A stretch of 64,000 bases of DNA from Leptolyngbya sp. PCC 7375 (GCF_000316115.1 NZ_JH993797.1:5194486-5258485); one strand, 5' to 3'; positions 41,295-50,476 are shown, numbered from the stretch's first letter. Made by a program: numbers and translations. The notes: a model not told the origin generated them from the letters alone.

Positions 41295-42098
41295 TTATAC
41301 CCTTTTGGGTCTGGGATATGTCGGCGCAGCTTGAGTCGGATTAGACAGCCGGATGATGGTATCCATTGCTTGGGGTAAAAATCGGTGGAACCATAAAGCC
41401 ATATGGCTTTGCCAGCCAATAGCAATTTCTGAATTGCGGCTTTTTAGGCCAGTTATAAGGCCTTGGGCAACTTCTTCAGTGCTGAGGGGAAGTACCCAAC
41501 GAAACAAGTTAAGCTCTCGTACCATGTCAGTGTCCGTCAGAGACGGTAGCAGTGTGACAACACGGACATTATGGGAAACTAATTCGTGGCGAAGGGCTTG
41601 GGTGAAACCGACAATGGCAAACTTGGTGGCTGAATACGTTGCCATCGTCGGTGCAGCCACCTTACCCATAAGGCTAGAGACGTTAACAATGGTGCCCTGT
41701 CGACGAGATGCCATACGTCGTCCAACAAGCCAGGTGACTGTATATAGTCCCATCAAGTTGGTCGATAGTTCAGTGTGAGCTTGTCCGAGGGGGGTTTTCA
41801 GAAAGTTAGATTGGTAAGCAACACCGGCACAGTTGACCAGTAGGTCAAATGGCCCATAGTCTTTCCATGCTTGGGCAACAACAATATTGACTGCTGTTGG
41901 CTCGGTCAGATCAACAGAGAGAGGAATGCCCTGAGTTCCATACTTACGGAGTTCTGTTGCCACTTCTCTCAATTTCTGAAGATCACGGGCAATAAGTAAA
42001 ATGTAACCAGCACCTTGTTTGGCCAGTTCAATAGCAATTGCACGGCCAATACCACGTGAGGCTCCGGTCACCAGAGCCGTCTTTCCTTGCATATCCAT
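41295..42098 (-). CDS. Short-chain dehydrogenase/reductase
   Basis: 267 residues from the ATG at 42098; another ATG lies two codons upstream. The classical SDR pattern is present: cofactor loop TGASRGIGRAIAIELA, NCAGVAY (the NNAG position, here NCAG), catalytic Ser in IVNVSSLMGK, and Tyr-Lys in YSATKFAIVGF. ARDLQKL after the second strand suggests NADP preference. A C-terminal extension contains LWFHRFLPQAMDTIIRL. The substrate is unknown. Confidence 0.88.
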   Translation of the reverse strand: MDMQGKTALVTGASRGIGRAIAIELAKQGAGYILLIARDLQKLREVATELRKYGTQGIPLSVDLTEPTAVNIVVAQAWKDYGPFDLLVNCAGVAYQSNFLKTPLGQAHTELSTNLMGLYTVTWLVGRRMASRRQGTIVNVSSLMGKVAAPTMATYSATKFAIVGFTQALRHELVSHNVRVVTLLPSLTDTDMVRELNLFRWVLPLSTEEVAQGLITGLKSRNSEIAIGWQSHMALWFHRFLPQAMDTIIRLSNPTQAAPTYPRPKRV

Positions 42099-42104
42099 AA
42101 TCAA

Positions 42105-43111
42105 AAAAACTCCAAAATAGCCTGGGTTCAGACCTTCAACAAGGCAAGTGAACCAGGACTGTACTGATATCTGAATATTATTGAGATGGAAACATAGAGG
42201 ATTTCATGTATGTATGCTGAAATCCTCTACATATATAAAGCGTTGCTGATCTTTGGCATAAACCAATTTTGAGCGTCAATTGGTTGTCAGATAAGCTGTG
42301 CTAACAGCAGTTACAATCATTCTCCAAATCAGCGACTGCACAGATGAATTGAAAACTAAGCGTGAGCCATGCCCAGAACTAGGGTTTACGACCGCGTAAA
42401 CTATAGCTTTTCCCATGGGAGTGTTTTGGTCATGATGCATGGGTGATCATTTCAAACTGCATCACGAACAATTCATGGGTCACACCTTAGCAATTAGAAA
42501 CAATAGCTGCAACATTTATTTAACAAGAGCATGACATTCTAGGAAAAGTATAGAGGTTATCTTGGTTGAATTCCTTGTTACATAGGGGATTGCCGAATTT
42601 CCAGAAACTTGAGAAGTTCTCTGACTAATGAGTTGGGAGGGGGAACCCCTAGTGTTAGAAGCCTGAGTAAATATGCGGATATATCGAATTTATCGATAGC
42701 GCATTATATGGGAACAAGATTTGTCATCTTTTTGATGCTCAATTTTTCCTAAAGGGAAGAGTGTCCTTTTGTAAGTAACGTAGATTGGGTTGAGAGTACG
42801 AAACCCAACATCGCCAAAATTTAAGTAGCAATGTTGGCTATGGAGAATTTAGGAGAGAGATTGGTGTAGGTTTATCCAATCCCACGCTATATGTGGCGAT
42901 TCACCATAATTTCCGATGGGCGTGCAGCAATGTTGAGTTAAAGACGTTTGGGTTGGCAGAGAGAGATATTGGTGTAGGAGTAACCCAACCTACGGTTTAT
43001 GTTTGGCAGGCGATCTTTATATAAAGGGTACCCAATGCCCAAACAATGACATGAATTGGATTCAATCGTTATCCTAAGGGGGATTCCCGTTGTTATACTC
43101 CCGGTTAGCCT
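42105..43111. other. Long non-coding stretch with degenerate intergenic repeats
   Basis: About 1 kb without a supported gene. Between about 42775 and 43010 several short units recur in both orientations: GTAGATTGGGTTGAGAG, ACGAAACCCAACAT, TTGGTGTAGGAGTAACCCAA and CCTACGGTTTATG. They resemble the TAGGTTGGGTT/AACCCAACCTA interspersed repeats found between genes in many cyanobacteria. The remainder (42105-42770) shows nothing recognisable. Confidence 0.5.
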
Positions 43112-44911
43112 ATGTCCCTTAATTCTGGTAATTCCGTTGTCGCTCAATGCTCTGATCTAATTGAAGGGCTGATTCAGGCTACTCTAAAGGGTCAAATTCG
43201 GTCTAAGACTCAAGTGTATCGTCAACTGGAAGATGGTTTACCTGTGGGAAGCGGGGAAATATTTGAGCGCTGTTTGGCGGAACGGATGCAGACGGCGGAG
43301 CAGGATGAATCGCTAAAAGGGCCTCGAATTGTGCGTGCTCTCAAAATGGTGCAGGGGGAATGGGCGAATTTACAAAAAACGCGGCAGGTTGAGGAAAAAG
43401 TGTCGTCGGTGACGACTCAGCTTTCGTCAGCTGTTGGGGAAGACCAACTCGATACGTTGCTTAAACTGTTGGATCCTAATCAAGATCAGCCACCCACTCG
43501 CGATCAGCTGCAACAGCTAGCCCAGTCTTTACAGGCTGAAAACAATAAGACTTTAGGAAAAGGGATCGAGTCTGGACTGGCGGCTTTTAGACAGTTGGAA
43601 GGAGAACTGGTTAGTTGGCTATATGAAGCGGGGGATAAAGATATTGGTTTTGGCTCAGAGCAACGCCGTGGTCCCTGGCAGTATTGGGCAAAGCGGCTAG
43701 AGTCTCCTGTCGCGCAGCAGCTGTTTGATGCTTTGGCAAAAGGAGCGTCAGTCACTTCTCTAGCAGAGGGATGGAGCCGACTAGATGAGAGTAGTTGGGT
43801 GCAGCTAGCGATTTTGTTGCACTATCTCAAACGGGGATTAGTGAAGTGGTTTGATCAACAACCTTATAATGTAAAACTTGGCAAAAAACTCTCCTACTCC
43901 ACATTTTTGATTTTTGCCAACATTGAAGCTAGTTTGGCTCAAGGCTTTCAGGCTAGCCGTCCCCATCTGAGTCGGAGTTCATTTCAGCTGATGCAACAAA
44001 GTCTCCGGAGCTTTGCCCAACGGGATGATTTCCCCTTGTATGGAGGTGTGTTTGCTGCCTTTGATGGGGGATATTTGCAAGATACTTTGGATTATTTTAG
44101 TGAACCACTAAAACAGGTGCCGGGTACACAGGAGAAGGCGCGGTTGCTGACGTTGTTGGGCTATTCTCAGCGCACATTGGGGCGGTATGAGGCAGCGCTA
44201 GAGTTTCATCAAGAGGCTTTAGAGATTTCAACGGCTGCAGGGGATCAGTGCTGTGTGATTGCGAGCTTTAACCATCTGGCCAGGGTGCATGTGCTACAGA
44301 AGAATTATGGGGAGGCAAAGAACTTTAGCCAGCGGGCGTTAATTATGGCGCGGCAGCAGGGGGATGTTTTGGGAGAAGCAAATGCGCTGGTGAACTATGG
44401 CTATAGTGAGGTGTTTGCGGCGCGAGCAATCGATACGCCGGATTTGTCGGTGTATGAGCAGGCGATTGGCTATTTGGAGCGGGGGCGAGATTTGGCAGAA
44501 ACCCTGGGGGATTTTCAGAGTAAGGCGTTGGCCTATAACAGCATGGGGATTGCCTATAGCATTGCAGGGCAGCCGGGGTTGGCGATCGCAACTTTAGAGC
44601 AAGCGTTGCCATTAACTCAGGCTGCAGGAAATGTATATTTACAGGGAGTAACCTGTACGTATTTGGCGGAGGCACAGCGGGCGTTAGGCAACATAGAGGC
44701 ATCGGTGTTGTATGGGGTATTGGGGATGTATTTGTTGCATCAAATTGGGTCGTCGGAGTGGCGGCAGGGAGCAGGATTATTGCGAGTGGTATCGGGAGAG
44801 TTGGGAGATGAGGCGTTTGAGAAAGTGTTGCAAAGGCAGCGACGAGGGATTATTCAGTGGATTGGGGTGGATGGGTTTGATTATTTAAGAACGTTGTTGG
44901 GAGAGTATTGA
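43112..44911 (+). CDS. TPR-repeat protein
   Basis: 599 residues. Residues 1-300 are helical without repeats (IEGLIQATLKGQIRSKTQVY, LHYLKRGLVKWFDQQPYN). From about 335 onward there are at least five tetratricopeptide units: LTLLGYSQRTLGRYEAALEF, ASFNHLARVHVLQKNYGEAK, NALVNYGYSEVFAAR, KALAYNSMGIAYSIAGQPGL and TYLAEAQRALGNIEASV. TPRs mediate protein contacts. No signal peptide or membrane helix, so it is cytoplasmic. The first half is of a type seen only in cyanobacteria as far as I recall. Function unknown. Confidence 0.8.
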   Translation: MSLNSGNSVVAQCSDLIEGLIQATLKGQIRSKTQVYRQLEDGLPVGSGEIFERCLAERMQTAEQDESLKGPRIVRALKMVQGEWANLQKTRQVEEKVSSVTTQLSSAVGEDQLDTLLKLLDPNQDQPPTRDQLQQLAQSLQAENNKTLGKGIESGLAAFRQLEGELVSWLYEAGDKDIGFGSEQRRGPWQYWAKRLESPVAQQLFDALAKGASVTSLAEGWSRLDESSWVQLAILLHYLKRGLVKWFDQQPYNVKLGKKLSYSTFLIFANIEASLAQGFQASRPHLSRSSFQLMQQSLRSFAQRDDFPLYGGVFAAFDGGYLQDTLDYFSEPLKQVPGTQEKARLLTLLGYSQRTLGRYEAALEFHQEALEISTAAGDQCCVIASFNHLARVHVLQKNYGEAKNFSQRALIMARQQGDVLGEANALVNYGYSEVFAARAIDTPDLSVYEQAIGYLERGRDLAETLGDFQSKALAYNSMGIAYSIAGQPGLAIATLEQALPLTQAAGNVYLQGVTCTYLAEAQRALGNIEASVLYGVLGMYLLHQIGSSEWRQGAGLLRVVSGELGDEAFEKVLQRQRRGIIQWIGVDGFDYLRTLLGEY

Positions 44912-44927
44912 GGGTCCCCATGTTGTT

Positions 44928-45977
44928 TCAGGCTGTATACACTTTGCTGAGGCCTAATTTTGCTAGCCCTTTGCGGTACGCAATAGAGGTTTTATCGGCT
45001 TCAATGTGACACTCGGTACGCAGATCTAACGGCAGGTCTTCTGGGTACTGGGATTCGACGACTTCTTGATCTTCGGTAAAAATCTGACGATTAAATTCGT
45101 AGACTGGCTCTAGGGGTTGATCCTGGTCAAAATTGCGACACAATGGCGAAAATAGCCGAGTCTTGCGCGCCGAAATCGGAGACGGTGCATTCAAAATACA
45201 GAGTCGACCGCCTTCAGGAAAATGAACCCTCAGAATAGCGGCAAAGGGTAGAAACACATCAAATACCCGTAGCCATTTAAAGTCTGCCGGAGCTCGATGC
45301 TGTAATTCTTTAGGGAAGTTGCTAACTGTGCTGAGATATTCCGCTCGTAACCCCTGATATGTTGGCGTAACTGTGTAGGGCGGCACCTCCGGGTTATCAC
45401 GATCGGCAAAGGCTTCATGGTGTACCCAGGCAAAGTGAGCCACATCGAGAAACCCTTCCATCTGGCGGCCCACAGCAGCCCTGATATCAATGCTATCAGG
45501 CAAAATGGGCTGATAATCTGGGCTATCCCACTCCGGCAACTGGGGCATATTGGCGTCGCTGCCATTTCCGCTTAGGGTGGTCCACACCAACCCAAACGCT
45601 TCGCGAACGGGGTAGGTTTTAAGACATAGCCGGGCCGGAATACTTGCCTGGGGATTGGCCGGAATTAGCGTACAGGCTCCGCTGGCATTGTAGTGAAAGC
45701 CGTGGTACTTGCAGATCAGCTGATCATTATTAACGTGACCCAGACTCATGGGCACACCCCGGTGGAGACAGAGGTCGTTAGCGACGGAAACGCCCTGACT
45801 GGTGCGCCAGATAACCAATCGTTGGTCCAATAGGGTGGCAGCGATGGGGCTATCGGTAACATCGTGACTAAACGCAATGGGGAACCAGAACGGTGCGATC
45901 GCATCCCAATCATCATTCGAAAAAGTACATCCACGAGGATAATGACCCGATGATTTATTTATCTCGATTGAAACCAT
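44928..45977 (-). CDS. Rieske non-haem iron oxygenase
   Basis: 349 residues. The Rieske [2Fe-2S] domain lies at about 28-135 with the C-x-H / C-x2-H ligand pattern: CLHRGVPMSLGH and ICKYHGFHYN. The catalytic mononuclear iron site shows D-x2-H-x4-H in GFLDVAHFAWVHHEAF near residue 185. The C-terminal part resembles the VanA/pheophorbide a oxygenase-like group (aromatic ring or side-chain oxygenation). It needs a reductase supplied elsewhere. Substrate unknown; in cyanobacteria such enzymes are often assigned to pigment or aromatic turnover. Confidence 0.87.
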   Translation of the reverse strand: MVSIEINKSSGHYPRGCTFSNDDWDAIAPFWFPIAFSHDVTDSPIAATLLDQRLVIWRTSQGVSVANDLCLHRGVPMSLGHVNNDQLICKYHGFHYNASGACTLIPANPQASIPARLCLKTYPVREAFGLVWTTLSGNGSDANMPQLPEWDSPDYQPILPDSIDIRAAVGRQMEGFLDVAHFAWVHHEAFADRDNPEVPPYTVTPTYQGLRAEYLSTVSNFPKELQHRAPADFKWLRVFDVFLPFAAILRVHFPEGGRLCILNAPSPISARKTRLFSPLCRNFDQDQPLEPVYEFNRQIFTEDQEVVESQYPEDLPLDLRTECHIEADKTSIAYRKGLAKLGLSKVYTA

Positions 45978-46301
45978 AGCTATCCCGGTCCGTTAAAATT
46001 CTATGCTTGGAGAATCGTTTGATTGCCATAGTGACCAACCGCAACCCCTCTTTCTGTCACCGTTTTGACGATTTCCCCTGGCTATTGTGGCGTATCCGCC
46101 CATAACCCAAGAACCACTTCATTAGTTTGTCCGTATCCATAGATAAAAACTGCACTACAATCCTTTTAGCCTTCCAATTGCACATATAAGCGAAAAATAT
46201 CGTTACGCCTGGTTACATTTCTTAAGAAAAGGTACATAATGTAGCTGACCCCTTAATCTGGTTTCGGCGTCACAGCCATTGAAATCGCTTACTGATCAGG
46301 A
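45978..46301. other. Divergent spacer between the Rieske oxygenase and DUF2993 genes
   Basis: 324 bp with no supported gene; it must hold both promoters. No clear element was identified. Confidence 0.4.
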
Positions 46302-47057
46302 ATGACATCCTTTGTGTTAGGCAACTTACCATTTCCAGGACAGAGCGGTGACCAAGTCGTCAGCAAGGCGGTGAGTACTGCCATTGCTGCTCTGTTTAAA
46401 CGTACGGGCAAGCTAGAAGCCACTGTGCGAGCTGAGCCTGTAGCTAAACTGCTCCAGGGAAGCGTTGACGGTTTTGATTTCGTTGGCCACAGTATGTTGA
46501 TGTATAACGGCCTTCGCATTAAGGCGATGGAGCTGTTCGTGCAGGCTGTGTCAATTGATTTTGGCGCTATTTTTAGAGGGCAGGTGCGCATCAAGCAACC
46601 CACCCAGGCATCCCTGCGCGTTGTGCTGACTGAGGAAGATTTAACCACATCGTTTAATACCCCATTCGTAGTCGAGAAACTGCAACGGATGGAGTTTGAG
46701 GGCCAACCCCTTCATTTCAGCAGTACTGAAATGCTACTGAATGATGATAAGACCATCAGCTTATTGAGTCAGGTGCGCATAGGCAGTATCTCGAGTTCAC
46801 CTCAGTTTGTGTCTTTAACGGCTCGTATTGAGGTCTATGACCGTACTAAGCTGGCATTTGTCGATGTGGCCTGTGGTGGCACAGATAAGGACATAGCATT
46901 GGGTAAGGCGATTATTGAACACGTCAATGCTTTGTTAGATCTGGATTCCTTCAGCCTAAGTGGTACTCAGCTGCGTATTGATAAAATCCGTATGCGGAAT
47001 AAAGAGCTGATTTTCTATGGTGTGGCACACATCAACCAGTTTCCAGGCTGCAAGTAG
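46302..47057 (+). CDS. DUF2993 (LmeA-family) protein
   Basis: 251 residues of the DUF2993 family, common in cyanobacteria and actinobacteria. Typical segments are QVVSKAVSTAIAALFKRTGK, LEATVRAEPVAKLLQGSVDG, FVGHSMLMYNGLRIKAMELF, VSIDFGAIFRGQVRIKQPTQ and VVLTEEDLTTSFNT. The fold is thought to be a lipid-binding beta sheet. Mycobacterial LmeA acts in lipomannan elongation; the cyanobacterial role is unknown. No signal peptide is obvious, unlike many family members. Confidence 0.82.
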   Translation: MTSFVLGNLPFPGQSGDQVVSKAVSTAIAALFKRTGKLEATVRAEPVAKLLQGSVDGFDFVGHSMLMYNGLRIKAMELFVQAVSIDFGAIFRGQVRIKQPTQASLRVVLTEEDLTTSFNTPFVVEKLQRMEFEGQPLHFSSTEMLLNDDKTISLLSQVRIGSISSSPQFVSLTARIEVYDRTKLAFVDVACGGTDKDIALGKAIIEHVNALLDLDSFSLSGTQLRIDKIRMRNKELIFYGVAHINQFPGCK

Positions 47058-47489
47058 TTAAGTCCGAAACCAAACTATCTTATAGGAGATTCAAACTACA
47101 TTCTGGTCTGTTTATATGAGCCAGATTTTGCCAGCTCCTGGAATTAGGAACACTCTTACAGGTCGTATCCAATCGATCAGTCGAGCTATTTCTTCAACAC
47201 CACATCTGTAGCATCTTTCTGTTACTAAAATTAAGTATCCACCCTTCTTTGATTCAGGTATTTCTGAAAAACCTCAAAATCATTGCAATACACTGATTGT
47301 AACCAGATTTAGAAGCTTGTTTACTAGCCTCTGAAACCTGTGACAATGATCACTATCTTTCCTCAGCCAAGCTCAGAAAGCCCTTACGAAACCTTCAGTT
47401 ACCCATCAGATAAGGTTCAGCTAGGCCCGGCATCCTGCTAATCAATGGAGCAAATAAATAATTCATTGATTTATCAAGGAGCTTCAACC
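47058..47489. other. Upstream region of the first repeat-protein gene
   Basis: 432 bp without a supported gene. The part 47360-47405 (TTTCCTCAGCCAAGCTCAG onward) matches 49451-49495 upstream of the second copy, so it belongs to the duplicated unit. It probably contains the promoter of the small secreted protein. Confidence 0.45.
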
Positions 47490-47822
47490 ATGAAACGCAC
47501 ACGTCTTTCCGCTTTGACTGTTCTGGTTGCATCCGCTGCGTACTGGTCAGTCAGCGCTAGCGCTCTCGCCCCCATTGCTGCCGCCGCTGAACCCACCAGT
47601 TTCAATCTGCAACAGCACCGCCTTGAGGCACTCGATCACCGCACCAAGACAACGGTTCATCACAAAATCCAGGTTGAATATCTCAACAATTAGACAAAAA
47701 CCATCAAAGACATCCAAGTGGCTCGTCTGGACGCCCAAGATGCTCACACCAAGGCCATTGAAAATATTCAGGCAGAACGGCTAAACGCCCTAGACGCTCG
47801 CACTAAAACCGTAGTCCGCTAA
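47490..47822 (+). pseudogene. Small secreted repeat protein interrupted by an in-frame TAG
   Basis: The ATG at 47490 follows AAGGAG at 47476-47481. The first 38 residues are a Sec signal peptide (MKRTRLSALTVLVASAAYWS then SASALAPIAAAAEP). The mature part has RLEALDHRTKTTVHHK. Codon 68 is TAG (47691-47693), but the same frame continues for 42 codons to TAA at 47820-47822, with clearly related repeats (IKDIQVARLDAQDAHTK, AIENIQAERLNALDARTK). In the second copy the aligned position is a Gln codon (LNNQSKAIEDIQ), so a CAG-to-TAG change is the simple explanation. Alternatives are readthrough or a truncated but functional 67-residue product. Function unknown. Confidence 0.75.
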
Positions 47823-47932
47823 TGGATACGACTGCCTTATCAAGTTTGGGTGCCCGGTGCAAACTCCGTTCATCGGTGAAGCTTATTCTCAGGGCACTCT
47901 TTCCTCTCCCAACAACCTTCACACACCAACCC

Positions 47933-47962
47933 AAGCCTCTGTCATACCGACAGAAGCTTTTT
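47933..47962 (+). terminator. Intrinsic terminator after the repeat-protein gene
   Basis: AAGCCTCTGTC pairs with GACAGAAGCTT across a 5-nt loop with an internal mismatch, followed by TTT. It lies 110 bases past the TAA of the full frame, implying that the transcript covers the region after the TAG. Confidence 0.7.
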
Positions 47963-48074
47963 ATGTGATCAAACACACAAGGAAAAACAAAAAAGATCAC
48001 AAAAATCTTTTAGGAATATAGCTGGAGGAGCCTGTTTATATATACAGAGCACCACTGAGCTCTCCTGATCTCTC

Positions 48075-48320
48075 CTAATCCTTTAAACAGCACAGCCCAT
48101 TGCCCCTGGCAGCGATGTCAGGGATTTTTTTTAGATAATCGTCAGGATACTCGCAGCTAGTGCCCTGGCCAGGTAAAGCGACTCGTCGAAACGACCACCC
48201 AACCGTTTCGCTAACTTCTGCTACTGACGTGCCGTTAACGGCTGACAAGTGGTTTGCTGACCACAACCGTTATCCTTAACAGTCAAAACATAGTACCCAT
48301 CAGACATTTTGCCGATCACT
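48075..48320 (-). pseudogene. Decayed C-terminal fragment of a sensor histidine kinase (HATPase)
   Basis: On the minus strand from about 48320 the translation VIGKMSDGYYVLTVKDNGCG carries the DNGxG (N/G1-box) motif. After a TAG it continues in the same frame as QKLAKRLGGRFDES. The frame then shifts to ALPGQGTSCEYPDDYL, which is the G2-box (PGxGT) end of a HATPase domain. One stop, one frameshift and no upstream kinase part show a relic. Confidence 0.6.
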
Positions 48321-48671
48321 TTAATGAGAGAAAATCAGCTATCCGGCATTGCGGGGGCAGAAACCCCAGATCCGTCTAAGCTTACGAACATCCCAGAACC
48401 GGTTGCGAAGCTATTCCAAAAATTAAAAATGAACCACTTTTATAGTCCATAGCCCCATGAGAGCCTTTTCATGTAGACATAAAAACGAGCATTAATCTCC
48501 CCAACAGGCTAGATTTTGGGCGTATCTACGGACGGTAGCTTCCCGTAGAATCAAATGTAACCATGGCTACCAGTGGAGCTCAAAGCCTTGCAGTCAAAGC
48601 ACTAAAGGCTTTGGATAATTACCAGCTATTAATTCGCGTCCAAAAATAATATTTCTTAACAAATTTGAGCG

Positions 48672-48767
48672 TTTTCCCCAGGTATTTCCTCAGGTTTTCC
48701 ACAGCTTCAGAGAAGTTCTCCCCAGGTCACGACCAAAACTGTGTGATTTTCTCACTTCTGTGGAAAA
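48672..48767. promoter_or_regulatory. DnaA-box-like cluster in leader A
   Basis: TTTTCCACA at 48695-48703, its complement TGTGGAAAA at 48759-48767, and a one-mismatch copy TTTTCCCCA at 48672-48680. TTTTCCACA is the cyanobacterial DnaA-box consensus. The two perfect sites also form an 11-bp inverted repeat (GTTTTCCACAG / CTGTGGAAAAC). The arrangement is conserved in leader B. Confidence 0.55.
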
Positions 48768-49058
48768 CTTCAACATTATGGGGACCAGTACCGTTTGGTA
48801 ACTACATGTAAACAAAACCATGGCTGAACCCTGATCACTTCGTAAAAGTGAAAAACTTCTTAGAAAAACCTAAAGAGTGGAGACCGTTGCTAATTTCTAT
48901 AGGCTCCTGCACAATAAAGCTCCACTCACCCCATGACCTCACAACTTTTTCTTGCGCTGCTTTCAGGGTGCTGCACATACATTCATTCGCAATGATGGGC
49001 AAGGAAATTACGAGGCACCAGTTTTTCATGATTACTTCTCAAAGGAGCTTTAGATTCG

Positions 49059-49274
49059 ATGACTCCAGTTACAGCCCCAGTCACTGTCAGCCTTATGGTC
49101 GAGATTCCTGAGACTCTACATTTATCCATTCAAGACTATTTAGATACCCACGAAATGTGGAGTCAGGAACGGATGATGCAGGCTGCACTCTCCTTGTTTC
49201 TGTTACAGAATGGTGTAAATCAACCCCACGTCAATAGTCTCTATCTAGATAGCTTATTTGGTTATGTTGCTTAG
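49059..49274 (+). CDS. DUF2811 protein (copy A)
   Basis: 71 residues: MTPVTAPVTVSLMVEIPETL, then HLSIQDYLDTHEMWSQERMM and AALSLFLLQNGVNQPH. It matches DUF2811, a small cyanobacterial family of unknown function with a strand-helix-helix look. AAAGGAG lies at 49041-49047, about 12 bases before the ATG. About 86 percent identical to copy B at 50207, so duplication is fairly recent and both copies are kept open. Confidence 0.85.
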   Translation: MTPVTAPVTVSLMVEIPETLHLSIQDYLDTHEMWSQERMMQAALSLFLLQNGVNQPHVNSLYLDSLFGYVA

Positions 49275-49365
49275 CCAGGGCGCAGCGACAACGCATGGCT
49301 AACCCGCTGCGCACCTAACTCGATACATATATAGAGATTTGAACTAAGCACTAATATCCACTAAC

Positions 49366-49395
49366 AAGCCTTTGACAATCATGTCAAAGGCTTTT
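49366..49395 (+). terminator. Intrinsic terminator after DUF2811 copy A
   Basis: Perfect 12-bp stem AAGCCTTTGACA / TGTCAAAGGCTT with a 4-nt loop (49378-49381), followed by TT. It ends the unit A transcript and precedes unit B. Confidence 0.85.
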
Positions 49396-49496
49396 CCATA
49401 GCTTTTTACCCACAACTTTCAATGACAATTTTTGTGATCCACATCACCCCATTTCCTCAGCGAATCTCAGAAACGCCTTAAGCAACCCTCAGTTAG

Positions 49497-49652
49497 TGGT
49501 CAGAACGATTAAATGCATTGGATGCCCGCAGCAAAAACACTGTCCACAAGCTGCGTCTTGAACACCTCAATAACCAAAGCAAAGCGATTGAGGATATTCA
49601 AGTGGCTCTACTAGATGCCCTTGATACTCGTACTAAATCTGTTGCGCGCTAA
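49497..49652 (+). pseudogene. 5'-truncated copy of the secreted repeat-protein gene
   Basis: The frame encodes ERLNALDARSKNTVHKLRLE, HLNNQSKAIEDIQVALLDAL and DTRTKSVAR, ending in TAA at 49650-49652. It aligns with the C-terminal two thirds of the copy at 47490. No signal peptide, ATG or ribosome site remains; a TAG closes the frame at 49494-49496. A deletion has fused the upstream region directly to the repeat part. Confidence 0.75.
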
Positions 49653-49811
49653 TAGATGTCTACGCTATAGACGTCAATTCAACATAGCCCTATAGGTATC
49701 CGAACACACAAAAATTCTTATAAAATCATTTTTTTAAAGCTTTATATTTCTAAAAAAATTAAAAGTTATTGGAATAATTCAGAAATATACATTTCTTAAT
49801 AAAAAAGGATA

Positions 49812-49907
49812 TTTTCCACAGGTTTCTCCACAAGTTTTCCACAGGTTGGGATAGGTTCTCCCCAGAGAGGAACCAAAGCCATGCAAATTCAAAACATCTG
49901 TGGAAAA
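49812..49907. promoter_or_regulatory. DnaA-box-like cluster in leader B
   Basis: Two perfect TTTTCCACA (49812-49820, 49835-49843), one near-match TTCTCCACA (49824-49832), and the complement TGTGGAAAA (49899-49907), all within 96 bp. The last two perfect sites form the same 11-bp inverted repeat as in leader A. Confidence 0.6.
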
Positions 49908-50206
49908 CGTCCAATTGACCAGAATCAATTCGTTTGAGTAACTGCATGTAAACAAAAGAACAGCTCAACCCTAATCATCTCGTTAGACCAAAATCTTCTT
50001 AGAAAAATCTAAAGAGTGGGGAGCATTGCTAATTTCTGAGAGCTCCTGCACAATGAAGCTCCACTGACCTAAGTGACCTAGTGATTCTTCTTTTGAGCAC
50101 TGTCTTCAGGGTGCGGCTAGCATTTGCGTTAGCCATGACAGTCCCTTGAATACTACTAGGCACTAGTTTGTCATACCTATATCTTCTTGAAGGAGCTTTA
50201 AATCTG

Positions 50207-50422
50207 ATGCCCCCAGTTACAGCCCCTGTTACTGTCACCCTTATGGTAGAGATTCCAGAAGATTTGCATCTATCGATCAAAGACTATTTAGATACCCATG
50301 AAATGTGGAGTCAGGAACGGATGATGCAAGCTGCTCTATCCTTGTTTCTGCTACAGAATGGCGTAAATCAACCCCATATCAATCGACTCTACCTAGACAG
50401 CTTATTTGGCTGTACCGCCTAA
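50207..50422 (+). CDS. DUF2811 protein (copy B)
   Basis: 71 residues: MPPVTAPVTVTLMVEIPEDL, HLSIKDYLDTHEMWSQERMM, AALSLFLLQNGVNQPHINRL. It is almost the same as copy A, with conservative changes. AAGGAG lies at 50190-50195, 11 bases before the ATG at 50207; the frame is open upstream to 50168, but that start has no ribosome site. DUF2811 function is unknown. Confidence 0.87.
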   Translation: MPPVTAPVTVTLMVEIPEDLHLSIKDYLDTHEMWSQERMMQAALSLFLLQNGVNQPHINRLYLDSLFGCTA

Positions 50423-50476
50423 TATTGATGCGATAGCCATCGCAGTTTTATTTACCTGTTGAGTTTCACTCTAGTA

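Larger units (their letters stand above)
47360..49274 (+). repeat. Duplicated cassette, unit A
   Basis: Contains the secreted repeat-protein gene, a terminator, a histidine-kinase relic, a DnaA-box-like leader and a DUF2811 gene. Matching segments (the end of the repeat protein, the leader of about 400 bp and the DUF2811 gene) recur in the same order at 49450-50422. Unit A is longer by about 700 bp, mostly 47830-48640. Confidence 0.85.
49450..50422 (+). repeat. Duplicated cassette, unit B
   Basis: Second copy of the cassette: the 3' remnant of the secreted repeat-protein gene, the DnaA-box-like leader and a DUF2811 gene. It follows directly after the unit A terminator, in the same orientation. 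The leader and DUF2811 parts align almost end to end with 48650-49274. Confidence 0.85.

Noticed and set aside
47691..47693. TAG read as pyrrolysine
   Set aside because: No pyrrolysine genes are seen and cyanobacteria are not known to use it; a nonsense change from CAG fits better.
49812..49907. Chromosomal replication origin
   Set aside because: DnaA-box-like sites are present, but no dnaA, dnaN or other origin-linked gene is nearby, so only a regulatory cluster is reported.
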